A stretch of DNA of 64,000 nucleotides from CAZUHB01 sp964620445 (GTDB lineage: Bacteria; Planctomycetota; B15-G4; CAYZWU01), in NCBI GenBank assembly GCA_964620445.1, contig CAZUHB010000005.1, forward strand, positions 90,103-154,102, in the 5' to 3' direction. The translations under genes were made by a program, and so were the position numbers. How positions within the stretch are numbered: position 1 is the stretch's first letter; every line of letters starts with the position of its first letter. Below, one piece after another: positions 26,925 to 36,448 of this stretch. The notes below the pieces were generated by a model. The model was not told the origin of the DNA, made no database searches, and saw only the letters and a list, made by a program, of their open reading frames with translations.

Positions 26925-29900
26925 TCACTTGAGATAGGGAATGATGATCTCATCGATCACCGGGACCTCACCGGTGGAGAGATTTCCCTCGAAGGTGGCC
27001 TTGAACTGGAGAAAGGGGAGATCCTGGCCGTTCAGCTGGTCGATCTCCTCCGGAAGAACCCAATCTGTCGCATCGTCCTCACTATCCGAAGCGGACGCCC
27101 GAAACCACAAGGTTACGTTGGTGCCCGGCTCCACGTCCTCTATCCTTGGCTTGATGACCGGAGGCAGGTACTCCGGATTGTCGACATTACCGGGCTTGAC
27201 CCGGATCCAGGGGCTCAAGATCGTCGAGACCCTCTTCGCGTAGTTGAAGATCATGAAATAGCGGGAGTTGTCCCCGTAGAGACTGGGATTGAACAGCATG
27301 TTGTCCCAGGCACGGTTCCACGATCGATCATCGTCCGGCTGACCTTGAGCGTCGACGGGCGGATTCATCTCGTCATAGGGATCGGTCGCCGCGTAGACGG
27401 CCAGTCTCATCGGCGGCATGAGGGGTGTGCTCGTCGTGTTCCCGCGCGCATAGCCCCTGAAACGGGGTAGGACGGACGACATGATCGCCGCGTGAAAGGT
27501 GTAGCCGTTCGTCAGCGGAACCGGCAGGTCGTCGTTGTGGTCGGTCCGGATCTCGATGAGCATACCGCGCGTCGAGTCGTATCCGTAACCGGGATTCTCC
27601 ACGGGATTGTCGAAGGTCGGATAATCGATGTAGAAATTGAATTTGGTCCCCTGGTTCTTGGGCGCGTAGAGATTGTTCGAGTCGATGATGTAGGAGCGCC
27701 CGTCGGCGTAAACGGCCGGTGGATCGGCATTGAGTGCGTCCAGATTTATCGAATCGCCGACCACGACGACCCACTCGTCCCGCTTGGATCTGTCTCCGTC
27801 GGAATCGTGGACATTGCTGCTCTGGATCGGCGGGCTCTCTTCCTTGTATTCGCCCCAGGTCCCCCTGTAGGAATCGAACTTGCGTTTCAGTCCCGAGGCG
27901 CTGTTCTCGGGGATGCCTCCCGACTCCCGCGTGTCCGGATCGTCGTGAAGGCCGTTCAGGGTGCTGTCGATGGGGAGTTCCGACAGGCAGACGGCGATCG
28001 ACATCTCCTCGAAATAGGCGTTCGTCACGTTTCCGCCGATCGGAGACCAGGCGAGTCCCACGAGATCGAGGATCGTTCCCTGGAAGAGGGGCACGTCGGG
28101 AGACGCTTCGCCGCGCCTGTAGATCTGCTGGAAGCGGACACCATCGGCCGAATTGATCGGCGTGCCCGTGCCGAAAGGCATCTTGGAGATAGGATCGGGA
28201 TGGGACGGCGACGACTCGATCGGCGGGTTGTGATCATCGAAAACATGTTCGATGAACTCCACCGAATGGCCCCGCAGCACACCGCTCAGATCGATATGGA
28301 TGTCCGCGATGTGCGGGCCGTAGATCTCGTTATCCGCGTGGGTTTCGTCCCCGTCGTCGTGGTCCCTGTACACGACGCCCGTGGCCCCGGTCGTAGGATC
28401 GCCCGTCGACTCGGGCAGCCCCATGAACCGGTGCACGATCACGTCCGTCTCTTCGAGGCCCGGATCGCCCGAGCAGCTGAGACTGACCGTGAAATCGACG
28501 GCCGGCGGAAAGGGCCCGCGGCCGGGGCTTCCCTCGTTGATGACGCAGTAGAGATCGCCCTTGTCGAAGAACTGGGCGGGCAGGCCGAGCGGCTGTCCGC
28601 CGAGATCGGTCAGGCCCAGAACGCCCTCGGCCTCGAGATCTTCCACGATTCCGGCCTCGGGCGGCCAGGTCTGCGGATCGCCGAGTGATTCGTAGAACGC
28701 CTCCGCCTGCAGGGGCGGAGGTACGGTTCTGAGCACGAGCCTCAGGTTCTTCGCCTCGCTGCCGAAACCGCGAAAGACATCCCCGCCCAGGAGACCGAAC
28801 TGATCCTCGTGCACTCCCTCGAAGAGGATGACCGTCTGTTTCTCCGATGCGGTGACGCGGCCCAGCTGCATCTGGCCGAGCAGAGGATCGGTCACCGGAC
28901 CGATATCCTGAGCCAGGTAAAAGGAGTCGTACGGTCTACACGCCGCGACATCCATCGGCTCGGAAAACCTAATCCCGATGCGCCAGTTGGCCTGGATCGG
29001 ATGGTCCGGGTTGCCGTACTCGTCGAAATCGACCCGCTCCCAACCGCTTCCGGTCCACTCCTCGAAGAGGAGGAATCGGAAAAGATCCGAGTTCAGCTGG
29101 TCCTCGGGATCGTTCGGATCGCGGGGGCGGTTCTCCGGATCGATCGCTGTCTCCGGGCGGTCGAAATCGAAGATCGGTTCGAAGAACTCGGCCCGCTGCA
29201 GCAGGTAATCGTCGCCCACGGCGGGGGCGCCGTAAACGAGGCCCGCGTCGTTCGAGTCCACGACGAGAATGGTTCCGCCGTTGGTCTGGACCCTGAGCTT
29301 CGCCTCGGTTGCCATGCCCGGCCGGACGGTCAGAACAGCCTCGGCCCATTCGCCGTCGCCGTCGTTGGCGTTCACGTTGAAGGACGCCGTGCTGTCCCCG
29401 ATCTCGATCGACGAGCCCGTGTATACGACCGAGTCCACCACGCCCTCGCCGCGCACCTCGCGGATGATCCTCGGAGCCACGAGGTCGGGGAGAAAACCAT
29501 TGAAGGTCAGATCGCCGAAGGAAATGAAATCGAGAAAAGAATTACCCGGGTTGAAACCCGCCGGTTTCAGAAGCGTCCCCAATCTGTCGGCGCGCGCTCC
29601 GAGTTGCAGGCCGGCGCCCGATTCGAGAACGTTCGCGCTCGTTCCGATCGAATAGCAGACCACGCCGAGGTAGCCGTTCGGATCGCCGATCGGAATTCCC
29701 TGTGCGTCGAAGTTGAGCGGGGAAGGGGGAAAGCCGCTCCTGTCGTCGACGAGCGGATTCAGGATGAGCGCGTTTCCCTGGCAGGTGACGGCCAGAGGGA
29801 CGGAGTCCCCCGAACGGTCGAGCACCTGGATCGGGCTGTTCGCCGTCAGGCGCGAGTCGGCGTCGAGAAGAAGCGAATTCGGATCGACGGGCTGAGAGAA

Positions 29901-30305
29901 AACAAGGTACAGACTCGCATTGCGCGGGACGATCTTCGGTCGATAGGGATGGCTCGAGTTGTCGACCAGGTTGAACGACATCAGGTTCCCGATTTCGTCG
30001 TTCTCGAAAAGAAGACGGGGGTAACCGGGCAGGATGATCCCCGTGATCGGATCGACCTCGACATGAGTCAGGGGGCTGATGACCTGGTAGGCCACCCCTT
30101 TTCGGTCCACGAGCGCTCTTCCGAAAAAGATGTCTTCCAGGTAGAAATCGCTCTCCCAGCTGCCTCCGTTGAAGCCGAGCGTGGTGTCGCCCTTGCTGCT
30201 GCTGCCGCTGCCGCCCCCACACCCAGTCGCGAGGACCGCCAAGAAAAGGGCCGCAATCGACATGACGGGAAGAAAAGCGCGGGATGATGTTGTCTTCATC
30301 AACAT
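26925..30305 (-). CDS. Giant lipoprotein with Ig-like segments, function unknown
   Basis: An 1126-residue lipoprotein: the signal ends LATGC followed by GGGSGSSSKG, a flexible linker. I recognise no enzyme motif. Two stretches look like bacterial Ig-like (Big_5/SwmA-type) domains: YLVFSQPVDPNSLLLD near 125 and IGIRFSEPMDVAACRPYD near 445. The remainder is Asp/Pro-rich with many Gly turns and no transmembrane helix, fitting a large surface-exposed beta protein. The ATG at 30305 has AGAAGAG in front; an ATG two codons later is the alternative. It is flanked by other secreted-protein genes. Confidence 0.75.
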   Translation of the reverse strand: MLMKTTSSRAFLPVMSIAALFLAVLATGCGGGSGSSSKGDTTLGFNGGSWESDFYLEDIFFGRALVDRKGVAYQVISPLTHVEVDPITGIILPGYPRLLFENDEIGNLMSFNLVDNSSHPYRPKIVPRNASLYLVFSQPVDPNSLLLDADSRLTANSPIQVLDRSGDSVPLAVTCQGNALILNPLVDDRSGFPPSPLNFDAQGIPIGDPNGYLGVVCYSIGTSANVLESGAGLQLGARADRLGTLLKPAGFNPGNSFLDFISFGDLTFNGFLPDLVAPRIIREVRGEGVVDSVVYTGSSIEIGDSTASFNVNANDGDGEWAEAVLTVRPGMATEAKLRVQTNGGTILVVDSNDAGLVYGAPAVGDDYLLQRAEFFEPIFDFDRPETAIDPENRPRDPNDPEDQLNSDLFRFLLFEEWTGSGWERVDFDEYGNPDHPIQANWRIGIRFSEPMDVAACRPYDSFYLAQDIGPVTDPLLGQMQLGRVTASEKQTVILFEGVHEDQFGLLGGDVFRGFGSEAKNLRLVLRTVPPPLQAEAFYESLGDPQTWPPEAGIVEDLEAEGVLGLTDLGGQPLGLPAQFFDKGDLYCVINEGSPGRGPFPPAVDFTVSLSCSGDPGLEETDVIVHRFMGLPESTGDPTTGATGVVYRDHDDGDETHADNEIYGPHIADIHIDLSGVLRGHSVEFIEHVFDDHNPPIESSPSHPDPISKMPFGTGTPINSADGVRFQQIYRRGEASPDVPLFQGTILDLVGLAWSPIGGNVTNAYFEEMSIAVCLSELPIDSTLNGLHDDPDTRESGGIPENSASGLKRKFDSYRGTWGEYKEESPPIQSSNVHDSDGDRSKRDEWVVVVGDSINLDALNADPPAVYADGRSYIIDSNNLYAPKNQGTKFNFYIDYPTFDNPVENPGYGYDSTRGMLIEIRTDHNDDLPVPLTNGYTFHAAIMSSVLPRFRGYARGNTTSTPLMPPMRLAVYAATDPYDEMNPPVDAQGQPDDDRSWNRAWDNMLFNPSLYGDNSRYFMIFNYAKRVSTILSPWIRVKPGNVDNPEYLPPVIKPRIEDVEPGTNVTLWFRASASDSEDDATDWVLPEEIDQLNGQDLPFLQFKATFEGNLSTGEVPVIDEIIIPYLK

Positions 30306-30757
30306 TTGATCTCTTCTGTCGAGCCGGGAATAATTCCAAAATACACAACGGGTGCCGTTCGCAGCCTTGTGACTCGAGAGACTCCAGGTGAGTACGGCAC
30401 GCAGTAATGGTCAGTCGCGTCTGTGACCGGGTTGGTCCCGTCCTGTCTCGGGATCAATCCAATCAAAATATATTAAACCTCTATTGGACCCGAAATGCAA
30501 GTCCCACGCATTTCGGTCACGTTCCAGATGCTGTTCTGAAATACCGCTCTTCCGCGGCGAAGGAGTGCCGCCACGGCAAATTGTCTATTATTTCTAGAAA
30601 AAGAGGACTTTGTTCCTCTTATCCGCCTAGTTCTCAAAGTATCCACACGTCGTGGGGGAAGACATCGGCAGTGGTAAAAATCTCCCGGTGGTCCTTCAAG
30701 AAAGGTCCCCCAATGCAACGCCGTTTCGCCAGAAGAGAGGGCGTCTATGGCGAATCC

Positions 30758-30818
30758 GCTCGGTGCCCATGTCATACCGTACGCCCAAATGGCGCAACGG
30801 CTGACATGGGCGCCGAGC
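30758..30818. repeat. 61-base imperfect palindrome
   Basis: Arms GCTCGGTGCCCATGTCA (30758-30774) and TGACATGGGCGCCGAGC (30802-30818) pair over 17 positions with one U-G wobble. Inside, CCGT/ACGG (30777-30780, 30797-30800) and GCC/GGC extend the stem. It is too long for an ordinary terminator and may be a REP-like element or structured RNA. Confidence 0.6.
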
Positions 30819-30841
30819 CGGAAATTAATTCAAATCGAGCC

Positions 30842-30868
30842 GTTGGTGAGCATTGGGCTCTCACCAAC
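30842..30868 (-). terminator. Hairpin after the lamin-tail protein gene
   Basis: Perfect 9-bp arms GTTGGTGAG and CTCACCAAC with a 9-base loop, starting six bases beyond the stop of the minus-strand gene ending at 30874. Confidence 0.5.
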
Positions 30869-30873
30869 TCTCA

Positions 30874-31908
30874 CTACTGAACAGTCACACCAACGGAATC
30901 GCTGCTCATTTCTCCCATGTCCAGAACACCGTTCATGTTCATGTCGACACCAAAGTAGAAGGTGTAGCTGCCGATCGGAAGGGTTGTCCCATTGTACACC
31001 GCCATCGGTCCGATCGCGTTCAGCGCGCCCTGGTAGGTGACGACGAGACCGGGAACCCAAGAACCGCTCCCCACGCTGTAGCGATACCACCCGAAGGGAG
31101 AATTCGCGACCACCCAATAATCGGCGTTGAGCCCGACGTCTTCGGCGGGGTCGAGAGTGATTTCGACGGTCAGGGTGTCTCCGTAAACAATGGTCACGGG
31201 ATCGTCGGATCCATTCGCAGTGATGTCGGCCAAGCTTACCAGCGGATTCGGTTCGCCAGGAGTGCGAGGCCTGTCAAAATTGACTTCATCATCGTAATCA
31301 AGAAAAGCGTGGCTCCAGTCATTGGGATAATCGCGCCCTCTAAAAATCCCCGCCGGAAGATAAGTGCCATCCGGTCCACGATAGTCGGCGCCGTCATAGA
31401 TGAAATCGGTCGCGGGGTAATCATCATCGACGATAGCGATGATGTCGATGATCGTTGCCATGGAGGGGATCAGCGTGACTCCGCCACCCACATCGATGTT
31501 CGTTCCGAGCAGGGCCGTGATCGCGTCGACTCCAGCCTGATCCGTGGCATCGACGAGATAGATCGTCTCGGTGCCGTTTTCAATATTGTTGTCTGAACCG
31601 AGATCGTAGTCCATATTGGCGACTGCCGTATCGCCCAATACGAAGTACCCGTCACTGGGCATGGCGTATCCGGTCAGGGCCCAGGCGCGGTCGAGCGTAC
31701 CGGCAACGGTCGAATCCCCTTCGACCACGAGAACCATCAGGTAATCGAGTGACATGTCCGGGGTACCGATCAGCTCGATGAACTCCTGGTCGTCGGTGCT
31801 CGCATGGCTGGCATAGATTTCGTTCATGTGAATGTCCTGAGCCGTGGCTGTCACTGCCAGCGCGCAGACCGCCAGAGCTACAACGATACAATGAATGCTT
31901 CCCTTCAT
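30874..31908 (-). CDS. Secreted lamin-tail domain protein
   Basis: A 344-residue exported protein (signal MKGSIHCIVVALAVCALAVT to TATAQ). The start of the mature chain reads as a lamin-tail-like domain (IHMNEIYASHASTDDQEFIEL, split here as IHMNEIYAS and DDQEFIELIG). The last ~115 residues form a second beta-domain with YWVVANSPFGWYRYS and GSYTFYFGVDMNMNGVLD; I have the impression of seeing this domain in other secreted bacterial proteins but cannot name it. No catalytic residues. The start at 31908 has GGAGGAAGAG upstream; an in-frame extension of 13 basic residues is rejected. Confidence 0.75.
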   Translation of the reverse strand: MKGSIHCIVVALAVCALAVTATAQDIHMNEIYASHASTDDQEFIELIGTPDMSLDYLMVLVVEGDSTVAGTLDRAWALTGYAMPSDGYFVLGDTAVANMDYDLGSDNNIENGTETIYLVDATDQAGVDAITALLGTNIDVGGGVTLIPSMATIIDIIAIVDDDYPATDFIYDGADYRGPDGTYLPAGIFRGRDYPNDWSHAFLDYDDEVNFDRPRTPGEPNPLVSLADITANGSDDPVTIVYGDTLTVEITLDPAEDVGLNADYWVVANSPFGWYRYSVGSGSWVPGLVVTYQGALNAIGPMAVYNGTTLPIGSYTFYFGVDMNMNGVLDMGEMSSDSVGVTVQ

Positions 31909-32690
31909 CTGTCTCTTCCTCCATCTTTTTCCACACATCCAAATCAATTATTTCCGGGAGACTACATCGCCTCCCGGGCAAGTTCTGATGATTGCCTCAT
32001 GTGCACGGTGTTTTCCGTTAGCTTGTGACCTGTCGTCCTACAGCCTATCAAATTGACATCGATAAGCAAGATTCGATACCAAAACTCGATCTGCGAAATA
32101 AAGTTCAAACTCCGGTGAATTCGCTCTCGGGAGTCCCGTGGCGGTCCTCCAAGTTTATCGGGGCTTTCCTCGAAGAGCCTTTCTCGAGTGGACCCTCCAT
32201 CTCTGAAATCCTCCCCGAGCACCTCACCTGAAACCGAGAAAACCATTGCGCTTGTAGGGAGTTATGCGGATCAAAACGCGTCGAGCGCCCTGGCGAGTGG
32301 ATCGCGGTCCTATCGCACCGCTCCGCGATTTTCCGATCGCTTCGAGAAATGCCGGAACGACGCGCGTCCGCCACGGCCCATGTAACCATCCGAGAACTGG
32401 AAATCGGTTTTGGCGAGATCAACAAGGGAGTACAATCTTTCGCGAACAGGGGACTTGAGATTGCTTCTGATATCGATCAGCCGGTGATCCATCCGAGGCT
32501 CCTCGTTTCGAGGGACACGATTCACGTGAAGGGTAAATTGTCGACCGGCAGCCTCAGGCGTTTCTCAAAGCCACGTTCGGAAATGGTAAAAAATTGGAAA
32601 CATCTCGAGATCGCCCGGCAACGGATGCAAGCGAGAAGTGCGCCCGCACCATCATCCACCGGCATCTCCGCCGCAAAATTGCAGACGGGT
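31909..32690. other. Long intergenic region, no gene recognised
   Basis: About 780 bases between the lamin-tail gene's start and the end of the HEAT lipoprotein gene. Frames on either strand are short, compositionally odd and match nothing I know. A hairpin CCGGGAG/CTCCCGG (31954-31977) lies about 50 bases upstream of the 31908 start and could act in its leader or promoter. The stretch could be a decayed gene; I cannot show it. Confidence 0.45.
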
Positions 32691-33602
32691 TTAATGATCG
32701 TCTCGATGGATCCAGAACCACTCGTGCCACTTGCCCCGGTCCCGGCCGAAGTCTTCACCGGTCATTTTCTGAAGCCCCGCTTTGGCGGCTGTCCACACCG
32801 GTTCGCACGGATCACGGAGGGCGTTGATGAAAGCGGGCGCAACGCGTCGGTCGCCAATCTCGGTCAGTGAAAGAATGGCTTGCTCCCTGACCCCGGCATC
32901 CTCGTCGCGCATGGTGTCGACGAGATCCTGAACAGCCTGTGGTTTTTTCATGGCGCCGAGAAGCTGAGCGCATTTGCGACGAATCTCAGGCGATGGGTTT
33001 TTCAGAGCAGCCATGGCGTCGTCGAAATCGTATCGCTTGTACTCGGAATCGCTCGCGTTTTCATAAAGCAAGCTGCCCTTCGGCAGACCGTCATCGTCAG
33101 CCAGATCGATCGTGGCGAAACCGAGAATCAGATCGACTATTTCGCCGAGGTTAAGATAGAGGCCAAAGTTCAATCCCGGGATGTAAATTTCTCCACCGAA
33201 CCGGAACTGCGAAATCACGGGCGGGTAGCCCTCGGAATCCTCGACCGCTCCAAATCCCAGAAAATTTTGCACGCCCTCGTTGTCTAGATGGAAATTCTCC
33301 ACTCCCCAGATCAGCAGATAAAGAAATCCACCGCCCCGGTCGTAATCTTCACGTCTCCCAAAATACTCTGTTGCACGACCAACAGCCCCGAAGCCGAGAC
33401 CGGGGGTAAAATGAACCGTGGCTTCGGCTCTGGCGCCAAGCGCGACGGCACCGGAATATTTCAGATCAATGATATCGGTCAGGTCGAGCGCCCTGTCGCC
33501 CGCGTAGGTGAGCAGGGAGCCGCAACTCGAGAAGAGGATCGTCAAAAACAACGCGAGTAAAAGTATGGAGAGACCTCTATGGAGAGAAGGTCGATACTTC
33601 AC
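32691..33602 (-). CDS. Lipoprotein with C-terminal HEAT repeats
   Basis: A 303-residue lipoprotein: signal LSILLLALFLTILFSSC, with the acylated Cys about residue 27. The middle part is Gly-rich with beta character (HFTPGLGFGAVGRA, GLNFGLYLNLGE). The last ~100 residues contain about three HEAT-like helical repeats (PEIRRKCAQLLGAM; AGVREQAILSLTEIG; VWTAAKAGLQKMTG), which usually bind proteins. The start codon is GTG at 33602, supported by GGAG six bases before. Function unknown; likely periplasmic-facing scaffold. Confidence 0.75.
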   Translation of the reverse strand: MKYRPSLHRGLSILLLALFLTILFSSCGSLLTYAGDRALDLTDIIDLKYSGAVALGARAEATVHFTPGLGFGAVGRATEYFGRREDYDRGGGFLYLLIWGVENFHLDNEGVQNFLGFGAVEDSEGYPPVISQFRFGGEIYIPGLNFGLYLNLGEIVDLILGFATIDLADDDGLPKGSLLYENASDSEYKRYDFDDAMAALKNPSPEIRRKCAQLLGAMKKPQAVQDLVDTMRDEDAGVREQAILSLTEIGDRRVAPAFINALRDPCEPVWTAAKAGLQKMTGEDFGRDRGKWHEWFWIHRDDH

Positions 33603-33672
33603 GGTAGCTCCGTTCTCCGGTCACTGGTGTGAGCATTCCGTTTGAAAACTCCTGCTCTGTACTCTTCAAAAC

Positions 33673-34803
33673 TCAACTCACGAAGGGCAGAAAATTCTCC
33701 CGAGTGATCACTTTGTAATCCGCCTCGGGATAGGTCCGCGACCACGCGCCAGGGGATTTGGTCTTTTTTGTGGATGAAAACTTGAACTCGTAACCGACCA
33801 CCTCCCCGCCACGCTCCTCCACGTGGTCGATTTCCTGCCTGTCGTAAGTGCGCCAGAAGTAATTGTTCGTGCGGTCGCCGGTGTAGTGCTGCTTCTTCAG
33901 CCTCTCCATGAACAAAAAGTTCTCGAAGAGCTGGCCCGTATCGTTTCTGCGATTCAGCCGGTTGAAATTATTGACCACCGCGTTTCGCACGCCATTGTCG
34001 AGAAAGTAGTAGCGCGACATCTTGGTGACCTCCTTGCGGTGGTTTCGCGAATAGGCGCGCACGTTCCTGATGACGAAGGCCTTTTCGAGCAGGTCGAGGT
34101 AACGCGCCACGGTCTGCTGGCTCATACCGAGCGCAGTGGCGAGTTCGTTCAGTGAAACCTCCCGGCCGATCTGAAAGGCGAGCATCGTGAGCAGGTCGAG
34201 AATTTTGCGCGCGTTGCGCACGTTGTCGAGCTCGAGGATATCCCTGCAAAGGTAGGAGTCTCTCAGTTCATGAAGGTAATCGCTCTTGTCCTTCTCATTC
34301 TCGAACGAAAGGGTTTCGGGATAGGAACCGTAAACGAGGAGTTCCTCGAGTTTTTCCTGCGGCCACATCGGACCGAACTGGGATTTCGTCTCGAGGACGG
34401 AAAGCGGATAAAGAACAAGAGTCCGCTTTCGGCCGGTGAGGGGCTCGCCCACCTTGCCGGCCAGATCGAAAGACGAAGATCCCGTGGCGATCACGGCCGT
34501 ATCCGGCAGATGATCCACAACGAGTTTGAGCCCTTCGCCCACGTCGCGGATTTTTTGCGCCTCGTCGATGACCACGAGATCGTAACCGGCAAAGGACGAC
34601 TTGATCCTCTCCAGCGATGCTGACTCGAGGATCTCGCGAAGGAGCCGATCCTCCCCCACACCGCTGAAATACTTGCCCTTTTGTCTCTTGAGAAACCGGT
34701 CGAGCAGGAATGTTTTACCCACACGGCGCGGGCCATAGATCACCAGCACCTTGCGCGGCTTGATCAGAGATGCGAGTAAAGGATCGTAATGCCGAAAAAA
34801 CAT
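33673..34803 (-). CDS. AAA ATPase with DUF4143 domain
   Basis: A 376-residue cytoplasmic ATPase of the AAA_14/DUF4143 class. Walker A is YGPRRVGKTFLL (Lys 30), Walker B LVVIDEAQKI (Asp 80, Glu 81), then a sensor-like VIATGSSSFDL, a winged-helix region (LNELATALGMSQQTVARYL), and a C-terminal restriction-nuclease-like domain (FENFLFMERL, REQ/IDHV, VGYEFKF). Such genes are widespread, patchily distributed and of unproven function, often suspected in defence or mobile-element biology. The start is ambiguous: ATG 34803 (GTGGAAATA ahead) or GTG 34812. It sits beside notably AT-rich DNA, suggesting transfer. Confidence 0.85.
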   Translation of the reverse strand: MFFRHYDPLLASLIKPRKVLVIYGPRRVGKTFLLDRFLKRQKGKYFSGVGEDRLLREILESASLERIKSSFAGYDLVVIDEAQKIRDVGEGLKLVVDHLPDTAVIATGSSSFDLAGKVGEPLTGRKRTLVLYPLSVLETKSQFGPMWPQEKLEELLVYGSYPETLSFENEKDKSDYLHELRDSYLCRDILELDNVRNARKILDLLTMLAFQIGREVSLNELATALGMSQQTVARYLDLLEKAFVIRNVRAYSRNHRKEVTKMSRYYFLDNGVRNAVVNNFNRLNRRNDTGQLFENFLFMERLKKQHYTGDRTNNYFWRTYDRQEIDHVEERGGEVVGYEFKFSSTKKTKSPGAWSRTYPEADYKVITRENFLPFVS

Positions 34804-35066
34804 TATTTCCACTTAGTAAAATAATGATAATTTATAAAGTACATTTTAAATATTTATACTAATTTTTCAACTAACTTAATACTACCGAAACCTAACGGGA
34901 GAACTAAACCCCTACTACACATTATAATAAAAAAGTTATGTCCTCCTATACCGCTCTTCTTTTCTTGAGCGCTCATTTGAGATATTTCGGCCTAGAGTCG
35001 GAGAGGCGGGAGCGATAGAATGCGGTCACTTCCAAAGAAACGAGGACCGTGGAGGAGATCCTTCCA
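34804..35066. other. AT-rich intergenic segment
   Basis: About 260 bases; 34805-34950 is strongly AT-rich, unlike the GC-rich surroundings. It separates the divergent DUF4143 ATPase and sulfatase genes and must hold their promoters. No repeat or att-like duplication was found at its ends by reading. Confidence 0.5.
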
Positions 35067-36434
35067 ATGAACCGCCGAAAATTTCTGAAACTCGTCAGCC
35101 TGAGCGCGGCTGCCACTGCCTTGCCCCAGCACGCCATGCCGCGCATAATCAGCCCCGATCCGGGAAAACAGCCCAACATCCTCTGGATCATGGCCGAGGA
35201 CATGTCGGCCGACCTCGCCTGTTATGGCACACCGGTTGTGCAAACCCCTTGCCTCGATGCGTTCGCGGCGGAGGGCGTGCGCTACACCAATGCCTTCACC
35301 ACGGCACCGGTCTGTTCGGCGAGCCGGTCGGCCATGATGACCGGCATGTACCAGACCTCGATCGGCGCCCACCACCACCGCAGCCACCGCAAGGACGGGT
35401 ACACACTCCCAGCGCCGGTGCGGCCGATCACCGCCTACCTGCGCGAGGCCGGGTACTTCACGGCCCGCGGATGCGGCTACTCCGGCAAAACCGACCTCAA
35501 CTATAAATGCGCCGAGCGCCTTTTCGACGGCAAGGACTGGTCCGAGCGCGCCGAGGGCCAGCCCTTCTTTGCACAGGTCACGCTCCCGGTGACGCACAGG
35601 AGCTTCAAGCGGGACAAGGACCGGCCGGTCGATCCGGACAGGGTGAACCTTCCGCCCTATTACCCCGACCATCCTGTTGCGCGGCGCGACTGGGCCGATT
35701 ACCTCGAGTCGATCCAGATCATGGACAGCCAGGTGGCCGCGCTCCTGGCCCGTCTCGAAAAAGAAGGCCTGGCGGACAGCACGGCGGTGATCTTCATCGG
35801 CGACCATGGCCGCTGCCACGTGCGCGGCAAGCAGTGGCTCTACGACGGCGGAATCCACATCCCTTTCATCCTGCGCTGGCCGGGCAAGGCCGAACCGGGC
35901 CGCGTGTGCGACCACATGGTGAGCGCCATCGACATCTCGGCCACGGTGCTCCAGATCGCCGGCATCGACGCACCCGGCCACATGGAAGGCCGCGTGCTGC
36001 TCGGCCCGGATGCCGAACGCCGGTCGCACATCATCGCCGCCCGCGACCGGTGCGACGAAACGGTCGACCGGATCCGGTGCGTGCGCGACGCGCGCTACAA
36101 GTACATCCGCAACTTCATGCCCGAGAAACCGTACACCCAGAAAAACGCCTACAAGGAACGCCAGTACCCCGTGCTCGCGCTCATGAAGGAGCTGCACGCC
36201 GGAGGAAAGCTCACTCCGGCCCAGGCCCTCTTCATGGCGCCGCAAAAACCGAAGGAGGAGCTCTACGACCTCGAAACGGATCCGCACGAGATCGACAACC
36301 TCCTGGCCGGCACCCTTTCGAAGGAACAGAGCGCCAAACTCGACGAGATGCGCGCGATCCTGGAGAAATGGATCGCACAGACCGATGATCAGGGCCGGCT
36401 CCCCGAGGACCCGGCCGCCCGGAGACTGAAATAA
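35067..36434 (+). CDS. Sulfatase, TAT-exported
   Basis: A 455-residue type I sulfatase, which removes sulfate esters from glycans or small molecules. The formylglycine-forming motif is CSASRSAMMTG with Cys 83 as the modified residue; the metal-binding LWIMAEDMSADLACYG and the later FIGDHGRCH are also present. The N-terminus MNRRKFLKLVSLSAAATALP is a twin-arginine signal. GGAGGAGATCC precedes the ATG at 35067. No formylglycine-generating enzyme gene is visible here. A CG-rich hairpin follows the gene. Confidence 0.92.
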   Translation: MNRRKFLKLVSLSAAATALPQHAMPRIISPDPGKQPNILWIMAEDMSADLACYGTPVVQTPCLDAFAAEGVRYTNAFTTAPVCSASRSAMMTGMYQTSIGAHHHRSHRKDGYTLPAPVRPITAYLREAGYFTARGCGYSGKTDLNYKCAERLFDGKDWSERAEGQPFFAQVTLPVTHRSFKRDKDRPVDPDRVNLPPYYPDHPVARRDWADYLESIQIMDSQVAALLARLEKEGLADSTAVIFIGDHGRCHVRGKQWLYDGGIHIPFILRWPGKAEPGRVCDHMVSAIDISATVLQIAGIDAPGHMEGRVLLGPDAERRSHIIAARDRCDETVDRIRCVRDARYKYIRNFMPEKPYTQKNAYKERQYPVLALMKELHAGGKLTPAQALFMAPQKPKEELYDLETDPHEIDNLLAGTLSKEQSAKLDEMRAILEKWIAQTDDQGRLPEDPAARRLK

Positions 36435-36448
36435 CAAGGCCGCAAGAT

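Larger units (their letters stand above)
30306..30873. other. Intergenic region with long palindromes
   Basis: About 570 bases with no convincing coding frame. It carries a 61-base palindrome at 30758-30818 and a 9-bp hairpin at 30842-30868, both beyond the 3' end of the minus-strand gene at 30874, and presumably the promoter of the giant lipoprotein near 30310-30450. A weak hairpin AAGAGGA/TCCTCTT lies near 30605. Confidence 0.5.

Noticed and set aside
32349..32870. A 174-codon plus-strand frame near the HEAT lipoprotein gene
   Set aside because: It overlaps the end of the supported lipoprotein gene on the other strand, lacks a ribosome site and shows no recognisable feature.
34804..35066. 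Mobile-element boundary
   Set aside because: AT-rich, but no integrase, transposase, terminal inverted repeat or target duplication was seen.
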